Shown here in pieces: positions 9,572-20,940 of a DNA stretch of 64,000 bases; the stretch's first letter is position 1; each line of letters begins with the position of its first letter. The position numbers and the translations under genes were made by a program. Origin of the DNA: Eutreptiella sp. 'Long Island Sound 2002' (taxonomy: Eukaryota; Euglenozoa; Euglenophyceae; Eutreptiales; Eutreptiaceae). The notes under the pieces are model-generated. The model searched no databases, was not told where the DNA came from, and saw nothing but the letters and a program-made list of their open reading frames with translations. The stretch is from assembly GCA_964036045.1 (NCBI GenBank), contig OZ038384.1:64019355-64083354 (forward strand), in the 5' to 3' direction.

Positions 9572-12500
9572 CGTGGGGTTAGGCGGGGGCGCCGCTGGAC
9601 GGGGGGTCAGGCGCGTCATGCTGTGTGGCGCGCAGGGTTCCCCGGGTGCTGCAGGCAGGGGCGGTGGTGATGCTGCCAGTACCGGAGCGTTGGCGCTTGC
9701 GGGGTGGCGAGGGGGTGTATGTGAGTGGGGGTGGGCTTGGCGTGATGTGCCACAGGCGCTCTTCTTCCTTTCGCATCTCCTGGAGGGTCTCCCGCAGGCG
9801 CCTGAGGACGTGCGGGTGTCCTCGGGTGCGGGGAGCTGGCGGGCATGGAATCCCTGGGAATGGAGCGCATGGGCCAGCATGGCTCCCCATGCGGCCTGTG
9901 GCATCCATTCCCCCGCTGGCCAGAGCCAACGGTTCTCCGTGAGCTCTCTGCGGGGCCGGTGGACCAAGCTCTCGAGGGAGGGCGCTGCCCGGGCCCACTT
10001 CAGCAGCTCTCACAGCTGCGTGTGGGTCCAGCGCTGCCACCATGGTCCTTTGGCGGGTCCTTGGCCTTGGGCATAGGCATGGGGGTAGGTGCGCGTTGTG
10101 GAGTCGCGGGGACTGGCGGCGGCAGTGGGCCCGGGGGAATCCTCGTAGTCCTTCGAGGGGGGGGGGTGCGCGGGGAGTAGGCCGGGCGCGAGCGTCCGCG
10201 GACACGTGGTTACGTGGATACGGACTCTGCCTCGGGGTTGGGTTGGAACCTATGGTGGCGGCGGTAGTGGGGCATCTGCTGGACGTTGGCAGACACCAGG
10301 CTTGTATGAAGTTGTGGACGCCACTGGTTGCCCTTGTTGTTGCTCCGAACTGGGCGGGGGGGGGGGGGGTGGCCTGTGGGCCCGGGGTGCGGATTTTTGG
10401 CGGTATGGGGATGACGTGTATCGGGCCTCTGCCGTGGCCTGTTCCGCCATGAAGGTGGTGGCGGCAGCGTTGGTGATGGCGGGCGGTCACTTTGCCGGGC
10501 GCTGCTGTTACCGGGCCCTTGCTGGCAGGTGCCCGAGGTCGTAGAGGATGGGTGCGAGGGGCTGGGCCTGTGCTGCCTGCTTGGCACCGGGCTTGGGCTT
10601 GGGCTTGGGTTTGGCGGCCGGTCTTTTGGTTGTGGCAAGGCGGCGGGTTTGGGCTTCAGCTGGGCTGCGTATGTGGGCTTTGCTGGGGTGCGTTGCTGCC
10701 CCGCTTTGCCAATGGCAGGTTGTGGGGCTGCGTGGGTCTTGGCGGTGGGGGGCGCTGGCGGCGGGGATTGGTTTTGGCGCTTGCGTGGGCGGTGTTGCCC
10801 GCGGTCCGGGGGGTAGTGTGCTTGGTAAGGGTGTGGTGGTAGAGGTGGACGAGTTTTTTGTGGTGGTGGAGGTCGTGGAGTCGGGGCGGGAGGGATTGGT
10901 GGGGGGGGTGCAGGGGGTGGATGGGGCGGATGCGTAGGCGGAGGAGATGGGTGTGGGGGACGCGAGGGTTGGGGGTGCAGGTTCGGGCATCGGGTGTTTG
11001 CGCCTGCTTTCCCTGGTGTCCTGTGAGCGTGCGGGTGCCGGTGCCCTGCGCTGTGTCATGTGTGGTGTGTGGTTGTGTGTTGGAGCTGTCTTGGATGCGC
11101 AGGTTGGTGAGCTACCCGGCGGGGGTCCACATTAGCTTCAGGGCCCTTGGGTCTGACTGCTGGAGGCAGTGCAGGGTTCCGAAGAAGGCCCGCTGGAAGC
11201 CAGGCATCTCTTCCTCTCTGAGGTGGGGATAGTGTTGGGTGGCGGTATCCGGGCCCGGCCAGAACAGGGTCATGAGGCGGGCCGCCACCATGAACAGACA
11301 GAGCTGCATGGTGGTGGAGCGCGGGGGGCCGGCTCCTGTGCGGATCACGGGAGACTCCCTCTGCTGGGGACGGAGGGTGACCTTCCAAGTCCATCGGTGG
11401 GCGGGGATCTGCCAGGACCGTTGGGTTCATTTGGCAAGGCAGTACATCGCCCTGCCAAGGCCCTGGTTGCCGCTGCGGATGGAGAGCAGCGTCTCCAAGG
11501 ACTTTCGACCCCAAGTGACCAAGATGTGCGGGCCGTCAGGCTCGTCCACCCTGGTGTACGTGTCAGGGCCGGTGCTGTGCGGGGGGGGGGGGGGGGATTG
11601 GCGGGGAGGAAGGGGGTCGGTGCCGTGGACCACACAGGTGTCGGTTGAGGCCTGGTAGTGGGTGGTGGAGAGGGCGTAGTGGCGGTTGTACATGAGGGTC
11701 ATGTACGTGGAGGAGGCCGGCTGGGGGGTGGTGGGGGTGGCAATGTCGGCTTGGACGTGGTCCCTGCAGTTGCTCAGGGAGGCCAGGCGGTCGACCCAAG
11801 TCCTCCCTTACCACACAATGGTGTCGGCCGAGGAGATGCTGAGCGGGGCTGGGCCATGTCGGGCTCGCAGTAGCGGGTGCAGCCCTTGGAGATCACGTGC
11901 TCCCGCTGGGGGTCTCCGACAAGGTGCTGCCCCCAGTGGACAGGGGGCACCCAGACGCGGTCTCCTGGGGGGAGCAGGCGTTCGACTTCAGGGGTGGCGA
12001 GCGGGGGGCGCTCGTGTCGGGCGACGTTGAGGAAGGCGTCGAAGAGGAAGTTTTGGACGCCTTGGTCCAGGGTCGCCGCCTCCACGAGGGTGGTTGCCTG
12101 GATGGCCTGGGTGATGCCCGAGGTGCGGACTTGCAGCATCTCCTGGTGCCCGTCCACAGCCTGGAGGCGCCGCGGTACCGCAGGGGGGGTGTGGAGGACG
12201 AAGGCGGCAGTAGGTTTGGCCGGTGAGGCAGCTGGTGGTGCGGCGTGTGGTGAGGGTGCTGGTGTGGGCGGGCGAGCGGGGTCGCCGCTTCTGTGTGCGA
12301 AGTCTGGTGATGGGGATTCCCTTGGTGGTCGCAGAAGGGGGGGTTCGCGGACCGGCGTGTCGGCGGGGGGCGGGGGCGGTGGGGGCCGGTGAATGCCTCC
12401 CTGTGGCGAGTCCGGGCTCGGGACCTGGGGGGGGGGGGCGAGGAGGAGGGGGGCGGGGTGCGTGTTGTGTAGGTTGGGCGTCTGGGTGCCTCGCCGGGCC

Positions 12501-13467
12501 TTCTGGGTGGTGTGTGTATGCGTCGGGGAGGTCATGCGGCCCCAGGCTAGCCATGGTGTCCAGGTGAGAGATTGCTGCCTTGGATTCTGGGTGGGACTGC
12601 GGTTCGCCGGCGGCGGGTGGCTGTTTGTGGGCGGTGCCTGCAGGCAGGGGCTGTGGCCATGGGGGGGAGGGGTGCGTGTTATGTAGGTCGGGCGTCTGGG
12701 TGTCTCGCCGGCCCTTGTGGGTGGTGTGTGGGTGTGCGTCGGCCGGGTCATGCGGCCCCCGGCTGGCAGTGGCGCCGACGTGGGGGATGGCTGACTGGGC
12801 TTCCTCGTGTGACTGCGGTTCGCCGGCGGCCGGCGGCTGTTGGTGGGCGGTGCCCGCCGGCAGGGTCTGCGGCTGGGGGGGCGGCAGGTGGTGGTGGAGC
12901 GCCCCGTGGGTCCGGGGCAGCGGCATGTGCTGGCCCTCGTTTTGACAGTGCGTGTGCATGGCCCCTTGTCGGCCTATGGGGGCGTATGGTGGCCAGAATA
13001 TCGTGGGCCCGTGTCTGGCGGGCGGCAGCTGGTGCTGGGCGCTGTGGAGGTGGTGGTGGGGGTATGCTGGTTGCGTGTGGCACCATGGCACCGGTGGGTA
13101 CGGTGGCACGGGCTGGCTGGTGTTCGTATGTGATGGTGTGGGGCGGTCCAGTGCGCCGCATAGGTGGGTTGCCTGCGGATTCTGGTTGTGCTGGAGCGTG
13201 GTGATGGTGGAGCTGGTGGGGATGGCTGTGGTATTGGGGCACTGGGGAGCCGGGGACGGGGCTGGCGGGGGCGTGCTGGTGCTGGCGATGGTGCCACGTT
13301 CCCCGGCCCTGCGCGAGCGGTGGCCCTTGTGTTCCGTGGATTTGTGAGGGCGGCGGTCCCTGTGCGATGGGCGCCGCATGGTGTTGGTGCAGGCCCCGGA
13401 TGCCGTGCTACGGTGGTGGCGGTGGGCATTGGGTAGGGTGTTGCTGGCGATATGGTTCGGGGCCCTG
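9572..13467 (-). pseudogene. Unclassified GC-rich Pro/His-rich gene, copy B1 (decayed)
   Basis: The gene reads right to left. The first part (about 12200-13467) is low-complexity Pro/His/Gln-rich. Three blocks are then conserved in protein sequence with the plus-strand copy at 16140-19763. Block 1 (about 11910-12165) has VRTSG, FLFDAFLNVA, RVWVPPVHWGQHLVG. Block 2 (about 11112-11810) has TWVDRLASLSN, STYMTLMYN, KSLETLLSIRSG, QGLGRAMYCLAK, VTLRPQQ, WPGPDT. Block 3 (about 9835-10070) has PWWQRWTHTQL, LVHRPR, WMPQAAWGAM. A further helix-like stretch, VLRRLRETLQEM, lies in another frame near 9780. The blocks are broken here: block 1 and block 2 are in different frames, a stop follows YCLAK, and a stop follows THTQL. 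The preservation of hydrophobic and aromatic positions between two diverged copies argues that the family once coded for protein. I do not recognise the family and see no catalytic motif. A gene carried by a mobile element is one possibility. Confidence 0.55.
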
Positions 13468-13810
13468 GAGGTGATGTGGTGCGGCGCGGCCTGGTCCGAG
13501 TCCTGGTTGGGGCACCGCGCCCTGTTGGCGGACAAGTTGGCAGCCCCCTTGGCCTGTTTTTGCCCTCTTGGCCTGGCGGGCTTCAGGAGCATGTCGCCCA
13601 CCCTTTCCCCGTGGGCCTGATGAGGCACTGGTGCGCCAGAGATGCGCCTCTCTGAGGCATGTCTCCAGGTCTCTGACGTAGGCGCGTTGGTCCACGGGGT
13701 CCGTCTGTGTGGCGATGGCCTCGTTCGGGGCGATCCAGCCCTCAGTGGGCCTCAGCTGGCTGGGACGGGGGGCCGTGCTTTGTGGAAGAGTTCGCTAAGG
13801 GGGTAGGTAG

Positions 13811-14134
13811 CTAGCTGAAAGTGTTGTTGAACCGGCGGCCGGCGCGCCGGAGGTAGTCCACCACCTGCTCCAGTGCCGTCTCCGCCCACGGCTCCGGTGG
13901 CGGATTGGCTATGTCCGCGGTTCGGAGGCGTGGGTCCGGGAGGTGGAGGCAGTAGAGGGCGAGGAAGATGTGGCGGGCTGCTACGTTAAGGCCGCCCCCG
14001 CTGTGGCATAGGGGCGGCCTGTCGGGGGGGAGGGATGTGTCTCCCGTGGCCATGGCGATGGCCCATGCATCGTCCGCTGGGTCCGCCGCATAATGTCCTC
14101 CCGGACAGTCGCGGGGGAGTGCAGGGCATTTGGA
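13811..14134 (-). CDS. Conserved ORF upstream of GC-rich gene B1
   Basis: This minus-strand frame follows an in-frame TAG near 14137 and ends at a stop at 13811. It contains helix-like segments such as GGGLNVAARHIFLALYCLH and ALEQVVDYLRRA. The second module copy keeps the same frame at 23159-23482 with only scattered substitutions. It may be an exon or 5' part of the GC-rich gene that continues to the left, since further protein-like sequence (YVRDLETCLREAHLWRT) lies at about 13600-13695 in another frame. No family is recognised. The left part of the frame is intact in both copies, which argues weakly for coding. Confidence 0.35.
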   Translation of the reverse strand, partial: SKCPALPRDCPGGHYAADPADDAWAIAMATGDTSLPPDRPPLCHSGGGLNVAARHIFLALYCLHLPDPRLRTADIANPPPEPWAETALEQVVDYLRRAGRRFNNTFS

Positions 14135-14351
14135 CTAAGGATCAAAAGAATTATTGGGCTAGCTAAAGAGCAAAGTTGGGGGGGGGGTCATATTTCTTAT
14201 AGTCCAATTAGTCCTAGCCCTGACATGGGCAATTACTCTTGGGGGTCAACTTATTGCCCTAGCATGCTTCATCTCAGTCGATCTACTTATAGTCCTAGGT
14301 TCACCATTAGTCTACGGATGAGACTTATTGCCCTGGCATGGTTCACCTTAC
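14135..14351 (-). other. AT-rich insert with GT...AG borders (candidate intron)
   Basis: Between GC-rich ORFs lies an AT-richer segment that on the minus strand starts GTAAGG and ends TTTTGATCCTTAG. A branch-point-like GGACTAAT lies in between. The second module copy has the same borders at 23483-23700. Short words recur inside it (AGGGCAATAAGT, GGACTATAAG, GGTGAACC, each twice), which is unusual for an ordinary intron. Splicing at these sites does not join the two flanking open frames cleanly, so the call is inference. Alternatives are a small inserted element or a spacer between two genes. Confidence 0.35.
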
Positions 14352-14743
14352 TATGTACTATGGTTGTTGGTCAGGGGCCTGAAGAAGCTGGGGTGGCTGG
14401 CGGGGGGGGTCGCGGCCGGGGTCGCGGGCTGCGTGCGGTGGTGGAGGTTGAGTTCTCCGCCGTGGCAGCAGCGGGCGAGGCGGTGTGCAGCCCCTAGGCA
14501 GACCCAGTGGCTCGGTTTGCAGGGCAGGGCCGCCAGTAGAACCTGTTTGCGTACGCAGAGAGGGCATCTGTTGGCCGGCGGTTGGCGGTACCTGTGGAAG
14601 GATGGTTGCGTGGGGGCAAGGGGGCTTGCGGTGTGCGCATGCTGGCGGGCGTGCATGTGGCGCCTGTTGTGCTCATGCGTGTCGCCGCAGTGTTCTGTGT
14701 GTCGGATGGTGCGTGGGCTGGGTGGTAGGTCTTGGAGGGGGCA
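14351..14743 (-). CDS. Cys/His-rich ORF (possible zinc-binding)
   Basis: The minus-strand frame runs from just after a TAA at 14744-14746 to a stop at 14351. It contains a histidine-rich stretch (HCGDTHEHNRRHMHARQHAH) followed by CPLC, then LPC, WVC and RLARCCHG, i.e. C-x2-C and further Cys/His spaced as in a zinc-binding domain. The second module copy encodes the same pattern. Upstream in the same frame (14747-14902) is a short helix-like ORF (AQVARQLKYHAHMYLQN), separated by a TAA that both copies share. It reads toward the GC-rich gene, so it could be an N-terminal exon. The domain is unassigned and no start codon is certain. Confidence 0.35.
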   Translation of the reverse strand, partial: CPLQDLPPSPRTIRHTEHCGDTHEHNRRHMHARQHAHTASPLAPTQPSFHRYRQPPANRCPLCVRKQVLLAALPCKPSHWVCLGAAHRLARCCHGGELNLHHRTQPATPAATPPASHPSFFRPLTNNHST

Positions 14744-14948
14744 TTACGGTTGGTAGAATAGGAGGTTGAGGAGCTGGGTCTGGTCTGTTGAGGGTAGGGT
14801 GGCTGCGTTTTGTAGGTACATGTGGGCGTGGTACTTGAGTTGCCTGGCCACTTGGGCGACAGCCGTTCGTTGCATGTGTGCTGCTGTGGCCCTGGGGGTC
14901 ATCCAGGTGGGTCTGCAGCACGCTGTAGATGGCCTTGAGGACGAGGCC

Positions 14949-15306
14949 CCTAGTTTTCACTGAGCCCTTGGAGGCTCCACCAAAAGGCAAAGGACCAAAG
15001 AACCAGATGGGTGTGCGGGGGCGCACCCTCCCAGATGTAGGACTCCGAACCACACCGGCGGTCATTACCTGTTACATGCCAGGGGAGCTGTCTTGATTGG
15101 TTGGGGTCCTCCGATCACTTGGGAAGGGAGCGGTGGCGCGACATCAGGATAAGTCAACACCCCTCTTCAAGGGGAAAACGTAGTGGTCCATCTTCCTCTT
15201 CGTCACAAGGGCGTCACTAGCGACCAAGGTTGCCTCCCCGGCAATCGAGCATACCTATGTACCAACCTCCCTCCTTTCCACATTTGTCAACAACCTCACA
15301 ATACTC
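14949..15306. repeat. Dispersed ~360-bp repeat, copy 2
   Basis: This is the counterpart of 7885-8243, embedded in module F. Beyond ATACTC the flanks diverge from copy 1, which defines its right edge. Confidence 0.8.
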
Positions 15307-15966
15307 AAACGACTTGTCATCATTGCGCGCATACTGATGCCACAACACAGCGCGTGGGCTGTTTTGTGATGGTGGGGCATGGGCTGCTGGGGCCCTGTGC
15401 GGGGGCCCTGCGTGGGCTCGGGCTGGTCGGCAGGGTTGGCACAATAAAGTACGTGTATACATCGCCTTTAACACGCACGATCTGGGACAAATCAATTTGC
15501 CGCATCCCACCTCAAAAACAATCCAAAAATCCACGAAATGTGGTATTTGAAAGTACAAATAGTCATTTTGTAGTCACCATCTGCAGGACATGAACGAAAT
15601 TACCAATCTCAAACATTTTCCAATAAATGTGTGATTTTAGGTACCAACCTCCATACTGAATTGGAGCAGCAACCCTGCTTCCTGTTGCTGATTACCAGCG
15701 GTGCATTGGTACTATAACAGACTGTGATTGAAACTCCTTCAAAGCCGCTAGGTGTGAGGTTTGTGAGCTTTTGTTGACTTATGTACCCTTTTGTGAGAAT
15801 ACATGGCATATTCGGTTTCATAAAGTGCTGAAAACAGATGCAGAGGGCTACCACTGTGAGCTAAAAGGTTGGTTTCTTTTGCAAGTGTCCAGTGGTACCC
15901 CCATGCAACATATGACGTTGAGTTCAAGGGTTGAAGAGGCGGTCCCTATGAGTTATTCCCGACTTT

Positions 15967-16022
15967 AGCACTTTGTGAGCAAAATTCACCATGAATGACC
16001 TTAAAGGTGCTCACAAAGTGCT
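15967..16022. repeat. 14-bp inverted repeat near the module end
   Basis: AGCACTTTGTGAGC at 15967-15980 pairs perfectly with GCTCACAAAGTGCT at 16009-16022 across 28 bp. The second module copy (about 25107-25164) keeps the structure with one mismatch. Confidence 0.8.
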
Positions 16023-16139
16023 AGAACCCTTGGGAAGACTGCAGAACGGCAGGGCCAACGGAGGAGGAGACTCACTAGGTGTCAATGAGACCGCAAAGAC
16101 ACCAAAGTGGTCACCCTTGAAGGGGACGGTAGGCCTTGA

Positions 16140-19100
16140 CGCCCCGACCAGGGCCCGGATCCAGCCACACCGCACCACCTCACGCCCAGACCCCCGGGGT
16201 ACACCAACAGCACCATCCCCACCAGCGCCCACCACCACCACCGTACCGCAGCACCCAAACCCTGCAGCCCAGTCAGCCTCCACCGCCCGCACACGTCCAC
16301 ACCATGCCAGGACCACCATACGCGCAGAGCCAGGGGACATGGCACCACCAACACCACCACCACGCCCCTGTCCCTCCCAACCCCTACCCCCTGATGCCCC
16401 CATGCTACAGCGACCCCCACCAGCTACATCCCCACCACGCCCCAGCACAACCAGGCCCCAGGAACCACCCGTCCCACATGGCACACATCACCGCACCACA
16501 CCATCACGTATCCCACCACCACCAGCCCCTACCACCACGCCCACCAGCGCCGGGGTACCACACACAACCAGCACACCCTCAACACCACCACCACGTGGTC
16601 CAGCACCACCCGCCGCCCCCACTACACGGACCCACGACACACGAGCCACGGTACACCCCCATGGACCCGCGGGGAGCCGCGCACGCACATAAGCAACACC
16701 AGGGCCTAGTAGGAGCGCCCCACCACCACCAGCAGCCCCCCCACCGACACCCCATACCAGCGAGCACCATCCACCAGCAGCCACCCATTACATACGGACC
16801 ACAGCCCCACCCGGACGCCCATGCGGCCGCCTCCCACCCACACCTTGGCACCACAACCAGTGAAGAACCGCAAGGACCGCACGGCGCACAGACGCAACAC
16901 CCACACGACCCACAGGGACACCCAGACCCCCAGCCAGCACAACACCCACCCCCGCCCCCGCCACCACCTAAAGTGCCACCCCCACACCACCCCTCCCCGC
17001 CCCCCCCCGAGACCAGGCCACGGACGCAACACGCGGCACCCAGCACCAGCCAATTGACGTCGATGCCCCCGCCGACACACGCCACCGCGAATCCCCCCTC
17101 CCGCGACTGCCACAAGAAACCCCATCACCGGACCCCACACGCGACAACGACGACCACCCCCCCCAACCCACACCAACCCCCCCATCACACCCCACACCAC
17201 CAGCCGCCGCACCGGCCGAACCCTACGCCCTACACAACCACGCAGCGGTACGGCAGCACCTCCGGGGACTCGGGGACCAGGACGTGCTGTGCCTCCGCAC
17301 CTCCGGCACCACCGAGCGCATCCGGGCGACCACCCCGGTCCAGGCGGCCACCCTGGGGGAAGGCGTCCGAGACTTCCTCTTCCACGCCTTCCTCCGGGTC
17401 GCCTGACACGACCGCCCCCCACACGCCACCCAAGACGGCGAGAGCCCGCCCCCCGCGGGGAGCCGGATCTGGTTGCCCCCCATCGACTGGGGGCGACACC
17501 TAGTCGGACACCCCGTGCCGGAGCGGAACAGCACCCAGCGCCGCACCTGCTACCGCGAGCCCAACATGGCCCATCCCCCATCCAGCGCCACCCCCGACAA
17601 CACCAAAGAGTGGGAGCGGGAAACATGGGTAGCACGGATGGCCTCCGTGAGCAACTTCCGGCACCACGTCCCGGGGGACATCCCCATCCCCGACGACCGG
17701 CAGCCAGCTGCCTCCACGTACATGACTCTCATGTACAATCTGCACTACACCCTCTCCACCACCCTCTACCACGCACCAACTGACCACTGGGTGGTGCACG
17801 ACATCGACTCCCTCCTCCCCGCCGACTACGCCCCTCCCCCACACAACCCAGGCCTCGACAAGTACGACAGGGGGGACGAGCTGGACGACCCCCACATCTG
17901 GGGCACGTGGGAACGCAAATCCTTGGACACGCTGCTCTCCATCCGCAGCGGCAGCCAGGGCCTTGGTAGGGCGATGTATTGCCTCGCAAAGTGGACCCAA
18001 CAGACCTGGGGGATCCACACGGACCGGTGGCTGTGGAGGGTCACGCTGCGCCCCCAGCAGATGGAAGCCCCCCCACACCGCAGGGGACCCACCCCCCCAC
18101 GCCCCACCACCCTACAGCTCTGCCCCTACATGGTGGCAGCCACCCTCATGGCGCTGCTGTGGCCGGGCCCAGACACCCCCCCCCAAAACTACCCCCACCT
18201 CACAGAGGAGGACATGCCCGGCATCCAGCGATGCTTCTTCCGCACCCTCGACTACCTCCAGCAAACACACCTGCACGTCCTGGAGCAGATATGGCCACCC
18301 CCCGGGTAACCCACGTGCCCGCACAGCCGAGACAACGCCGCCACACCAGCACCAGCACGCACGGGTGACCAGGGAAAACGCGCAGGGACGCCCCGTGCCC
18401 AAACCCGCACCATCGTTCTCGCTACTTGCAGGACCCAGCATCCTACGCCCGCCCCCGAAGCCCAGGGCCCTCCGCCGTCTCCCACAGACCTCTCCTCCGC
18501 GTCCGAGTCCACAACCTCCACCACCACAACCACCTCATCCACCACCACCGGCACGTCCTCATCCAGCACTCCACCCCCCAGGCCGCGGGGGACACCTCCC
18601 AAACGGGCCCCCAAACCCGTCCCCACCGCGAGCAACCCCGCCGCCGCCAAGGCCCACGCCCTGACGAGGCTCGCACCCGCGACCCAGCCGAAACCCAAGA
18701 CCGCCGCCAAACAGCCACCCAAATACGTCAGCACGCCACAACCGCAACCCACAGACAAGCCCAAACCCAAGCCCAGACCCGGCGCCACAACGGCAGCGCG
18801 AGCCCGACCCCCCGAGGACGTCCTCTATGACATTCGGCCCGAGCCGTCCCAGGCCCGGAGGCAGCAGCACCAAACATGGCGGCCCCCAACCGTCACCGAC
18901 GCCGCCGCCACCACCTTCTTAGCGGAGCGCGCCGCGGCCGAGGCACGACGCACCTCGTCCCGCCACCTCTCAAAGCCCGCACCCCAAGCCCACAGACCGC
19001 CCCCGACCAGGCCAGAACGACGCCAGGGTCCACGAGCAGCGTGCCCGCCCCCCTACCAACCCTACCAGCCCACATACAGCAATTGCCCCGCTACCGCCGC

Positions 19101-19763
19101 CGCCGCGAGTCCCCGCCCAACCCCGAGGCGGAGACCGTGCGCGCACACCCGCGGGTCCACATCCGCGCGCGCCCCCACTCCCCGCGCACCCCCACGGTAC
19201 AGGACTACGAGGAATCCCCCGGGCCCGCCACCGCCACCGGTCCCCACGACCCCGTCACACCCATCCAGGCCCACTTCTCCGCCCAAGACCGCGGCCCCGC
19301 CCAGGGACAGTGGTGGCAGCGCTGGACCCAAACGCAGCTCTGGGAGCTGCGAAAGTGGGCCCGGGGAGAGCCCTCGGCTCGAGGGCCTGGTCCACCGGCC
19401 CCGCAAGGGTTCGGTGGAAAACTGCCGCCTCCGGCCGGCGGGGGGATGGATGCCGCAGGCCGCATGGGAAGCCATGCTGGCCGATGCGCTCCACCCCCTG
19501 GGAGTCCACCCCGCAACCTCCCCGCGCCCCAGGACCACCCGTATGTCCTCAGGCGCCTGCGGAAGACCCTCCAGGAGACACAGCGAGACGGCACCCGCCT
19601 GTGGCACATCACCCAAAGCCCAGCCCCGCACACACACACCCCCTCACCACCCCACAAGCGTCGGTGCACCCACACCGGCGGCACCCACAGCACCCCAGGA
19701 GCCCGGCGCACCACACAACACGATGCGCCTGACCCCCCGGCCAGCGGCGCCGCCACCTAACCC
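16140..19763 (+). pseudogene. Unclassified GC-rich Pro/His-rich gene, copy B2 (decayed)
   Basis: This is a diverged inverted copy of 9572-13520. It opens with Pro/His-rich low-complexity sequence (16140-17250). Block 1 at 17262-17505 (LRTSG, DFLFHAFLRVA, IWLPPIDWGRHLVG) is interrupted by a TGA at 17404-17406 where B1 has Arg. Block 2 continues in the same frame through 17610-18309 (ETWVARMASVSN, STYMTLMYN, KSLDTLLSIRSG, LGRAMYCLAK, WPGPDT, EDMPGIQR) and ends at a stop. A Pro/Ala/Lys-rich linker follows. Block 3 at about 19300-19510 (WWQRWTQTQLWELRKWARG, LVHRPR, WMPQAAWEAMLADALH) contains a one-base frame change, and VLRRLRKTLQE follows near 19547. The 16136-17503 and 17473-18309 frames overlap. 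The two copies complement each other's defects, so an intact ancestor is likely. Function unknown. Confidence 0.55.
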
Positions 19764-20434
19764 CGTTACCCAGCAAACCACCACCACAGGGCGCCACGCC
19801 AGGCCCCGCCCAGAAGTCACCAAATGAATCGGACGCCGAAGGACGCCAACGCACACGACAACGGGCACCACTACGCCCAAAGGCACAGAACCCAGGGCCG
19901 CTACCGTCGCAACCGCCTAACCGAGCCAAAACCCAAACACAAATCAAACCCGAGCCACGCCCTGAAACCGCTAACCCTTGACTCCTAACCAGGCCTGCCA
20001 AGGGAACAAAGTAACCACAGCCCACACCCACAGCCCACACAGCCGCCTAACCAGCCAGCTCCAGAAGCAAAGAGACACCTAACCAAACCCACCCTGGCCC
20101 ATACCCGTGTACATCAGGACGCGCGAGCCGCACCCCCGGGGCGCGAACGCCGCCACGGCACCGACGACACACGCCAGAGGACACAACACTACTGCGCCGC
20201 CGCACCAGCTGCCCGTGCCTGTGCCTGCAGTGTACGCGCGCCCCTGTTTTTCTTTTTTTTTCAATCAAAACAAAAACGAAAGTTAGGGGGGGAGGAAGAG
20301 GGACACAACCACCAAAGGCACACGCGCACCGCACACAGCGTGCACACCGGTGAACGGGCGCCACGAGGGCCAGGACATCGCACACGCGCGTGCACCGAGG
20401 GCAACAAAGGGACGAGACACCACGGCCTGGCACA
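19764..20434. other. No gene recognised
   Basis: This spacer lies between the GC-rich gene copy and the minisatellite. It is rich in AACC and CCAAA words and has a T-run near 20247. A first aberrant minisatellite unit begins at 20347, 88 bp before the regular array. Confidence 0.5.
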
Positions 20435-20940
20435 CCGGTGAGCAAGAGCCAAGAGGCCCGGGACGCCGCGCACGCAAAGCAACACACCGAGCGAGCGCAC
20501 CGGTGAACAGGAGCCAAGTGGCCCAGGGCACTGCACACGCAACACAACACACTGAGCGGGCACACCGGTGAACAGGAGCCAAGTGGCCCAGGACGCCACA
20601 CACGCAACACAACACACCGAGCGGACAGACCGGTGATGAGGAGCCAAGTGACCCAGGACACCGCGCACGCAAAGCAACACACGGAGCAGGCGCACCGGCG
20701 AACAGGAGCCAAGTGGCCAAGGACACCACACACGCAACACAACACACTCAGCGGGCACACCGGTGAACGGGAGCCAAGGGGCCTGGGACACCGCATGCGC
20801 AACGCACCACACCGAGCGGGCACACTGGTGAACAGGAGCCAAGTGGCCCAGGACACCGCAGACACGACACAACAAACCGCGCGAGCGCACCGGTGAACAG
20901 GAGCCAATAGGCCCGGGACACCACGCACACATTGGGCGGA
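20435..20940. repeat. 65-bp minisatellite, about 8 units
   Basis: CCGG, or its variant, recurs at 20435, 20500, 20565, 20630, 20695, 20760, 20825 and 20890, always exactly 65 bp apart. The unit reads roughly CACCGGTGAACAGGAGCCAA, followed by a CA-rich half. Because 65 is not a multiple of three, each minus-strand frame repeats every 65 codons. The frames are nevertheless open through the whole array, giving a Cys/Val/Leu-rich peptide that is probably not a real protein. Confidence 0.9.

Larger units (their letters stand above)
13468..16139. repeat. Repeated module F, copy 1 (2.67 kb)
   Basis: The segment from GAGGTGATGTGG to GGCCTTGA is present again at 22805-25280 with high identity, in the same orientation. 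The second copy lacks about 205 bp corresponding to 14781-14988. From left to right the module holds the upstream ORFs of the GC-rich gene (minus strand), an AT-rich intron-like insert, a Cys/His-rich ORF, the ~360-bp dispersed repeat, and about 800 bp of apparently noncoding DNA with a 14-bp inverted repeat. B1 abuts its left end and the inverted copy B2 abuts its right end. Confidence 0.8.

Noticed and set aside
20435-20940. CRISPR-like regular repeat
   Set aside because: Units are contiguous 65-bp tandem repeats without unique spacers, and the window is eukaryotic.
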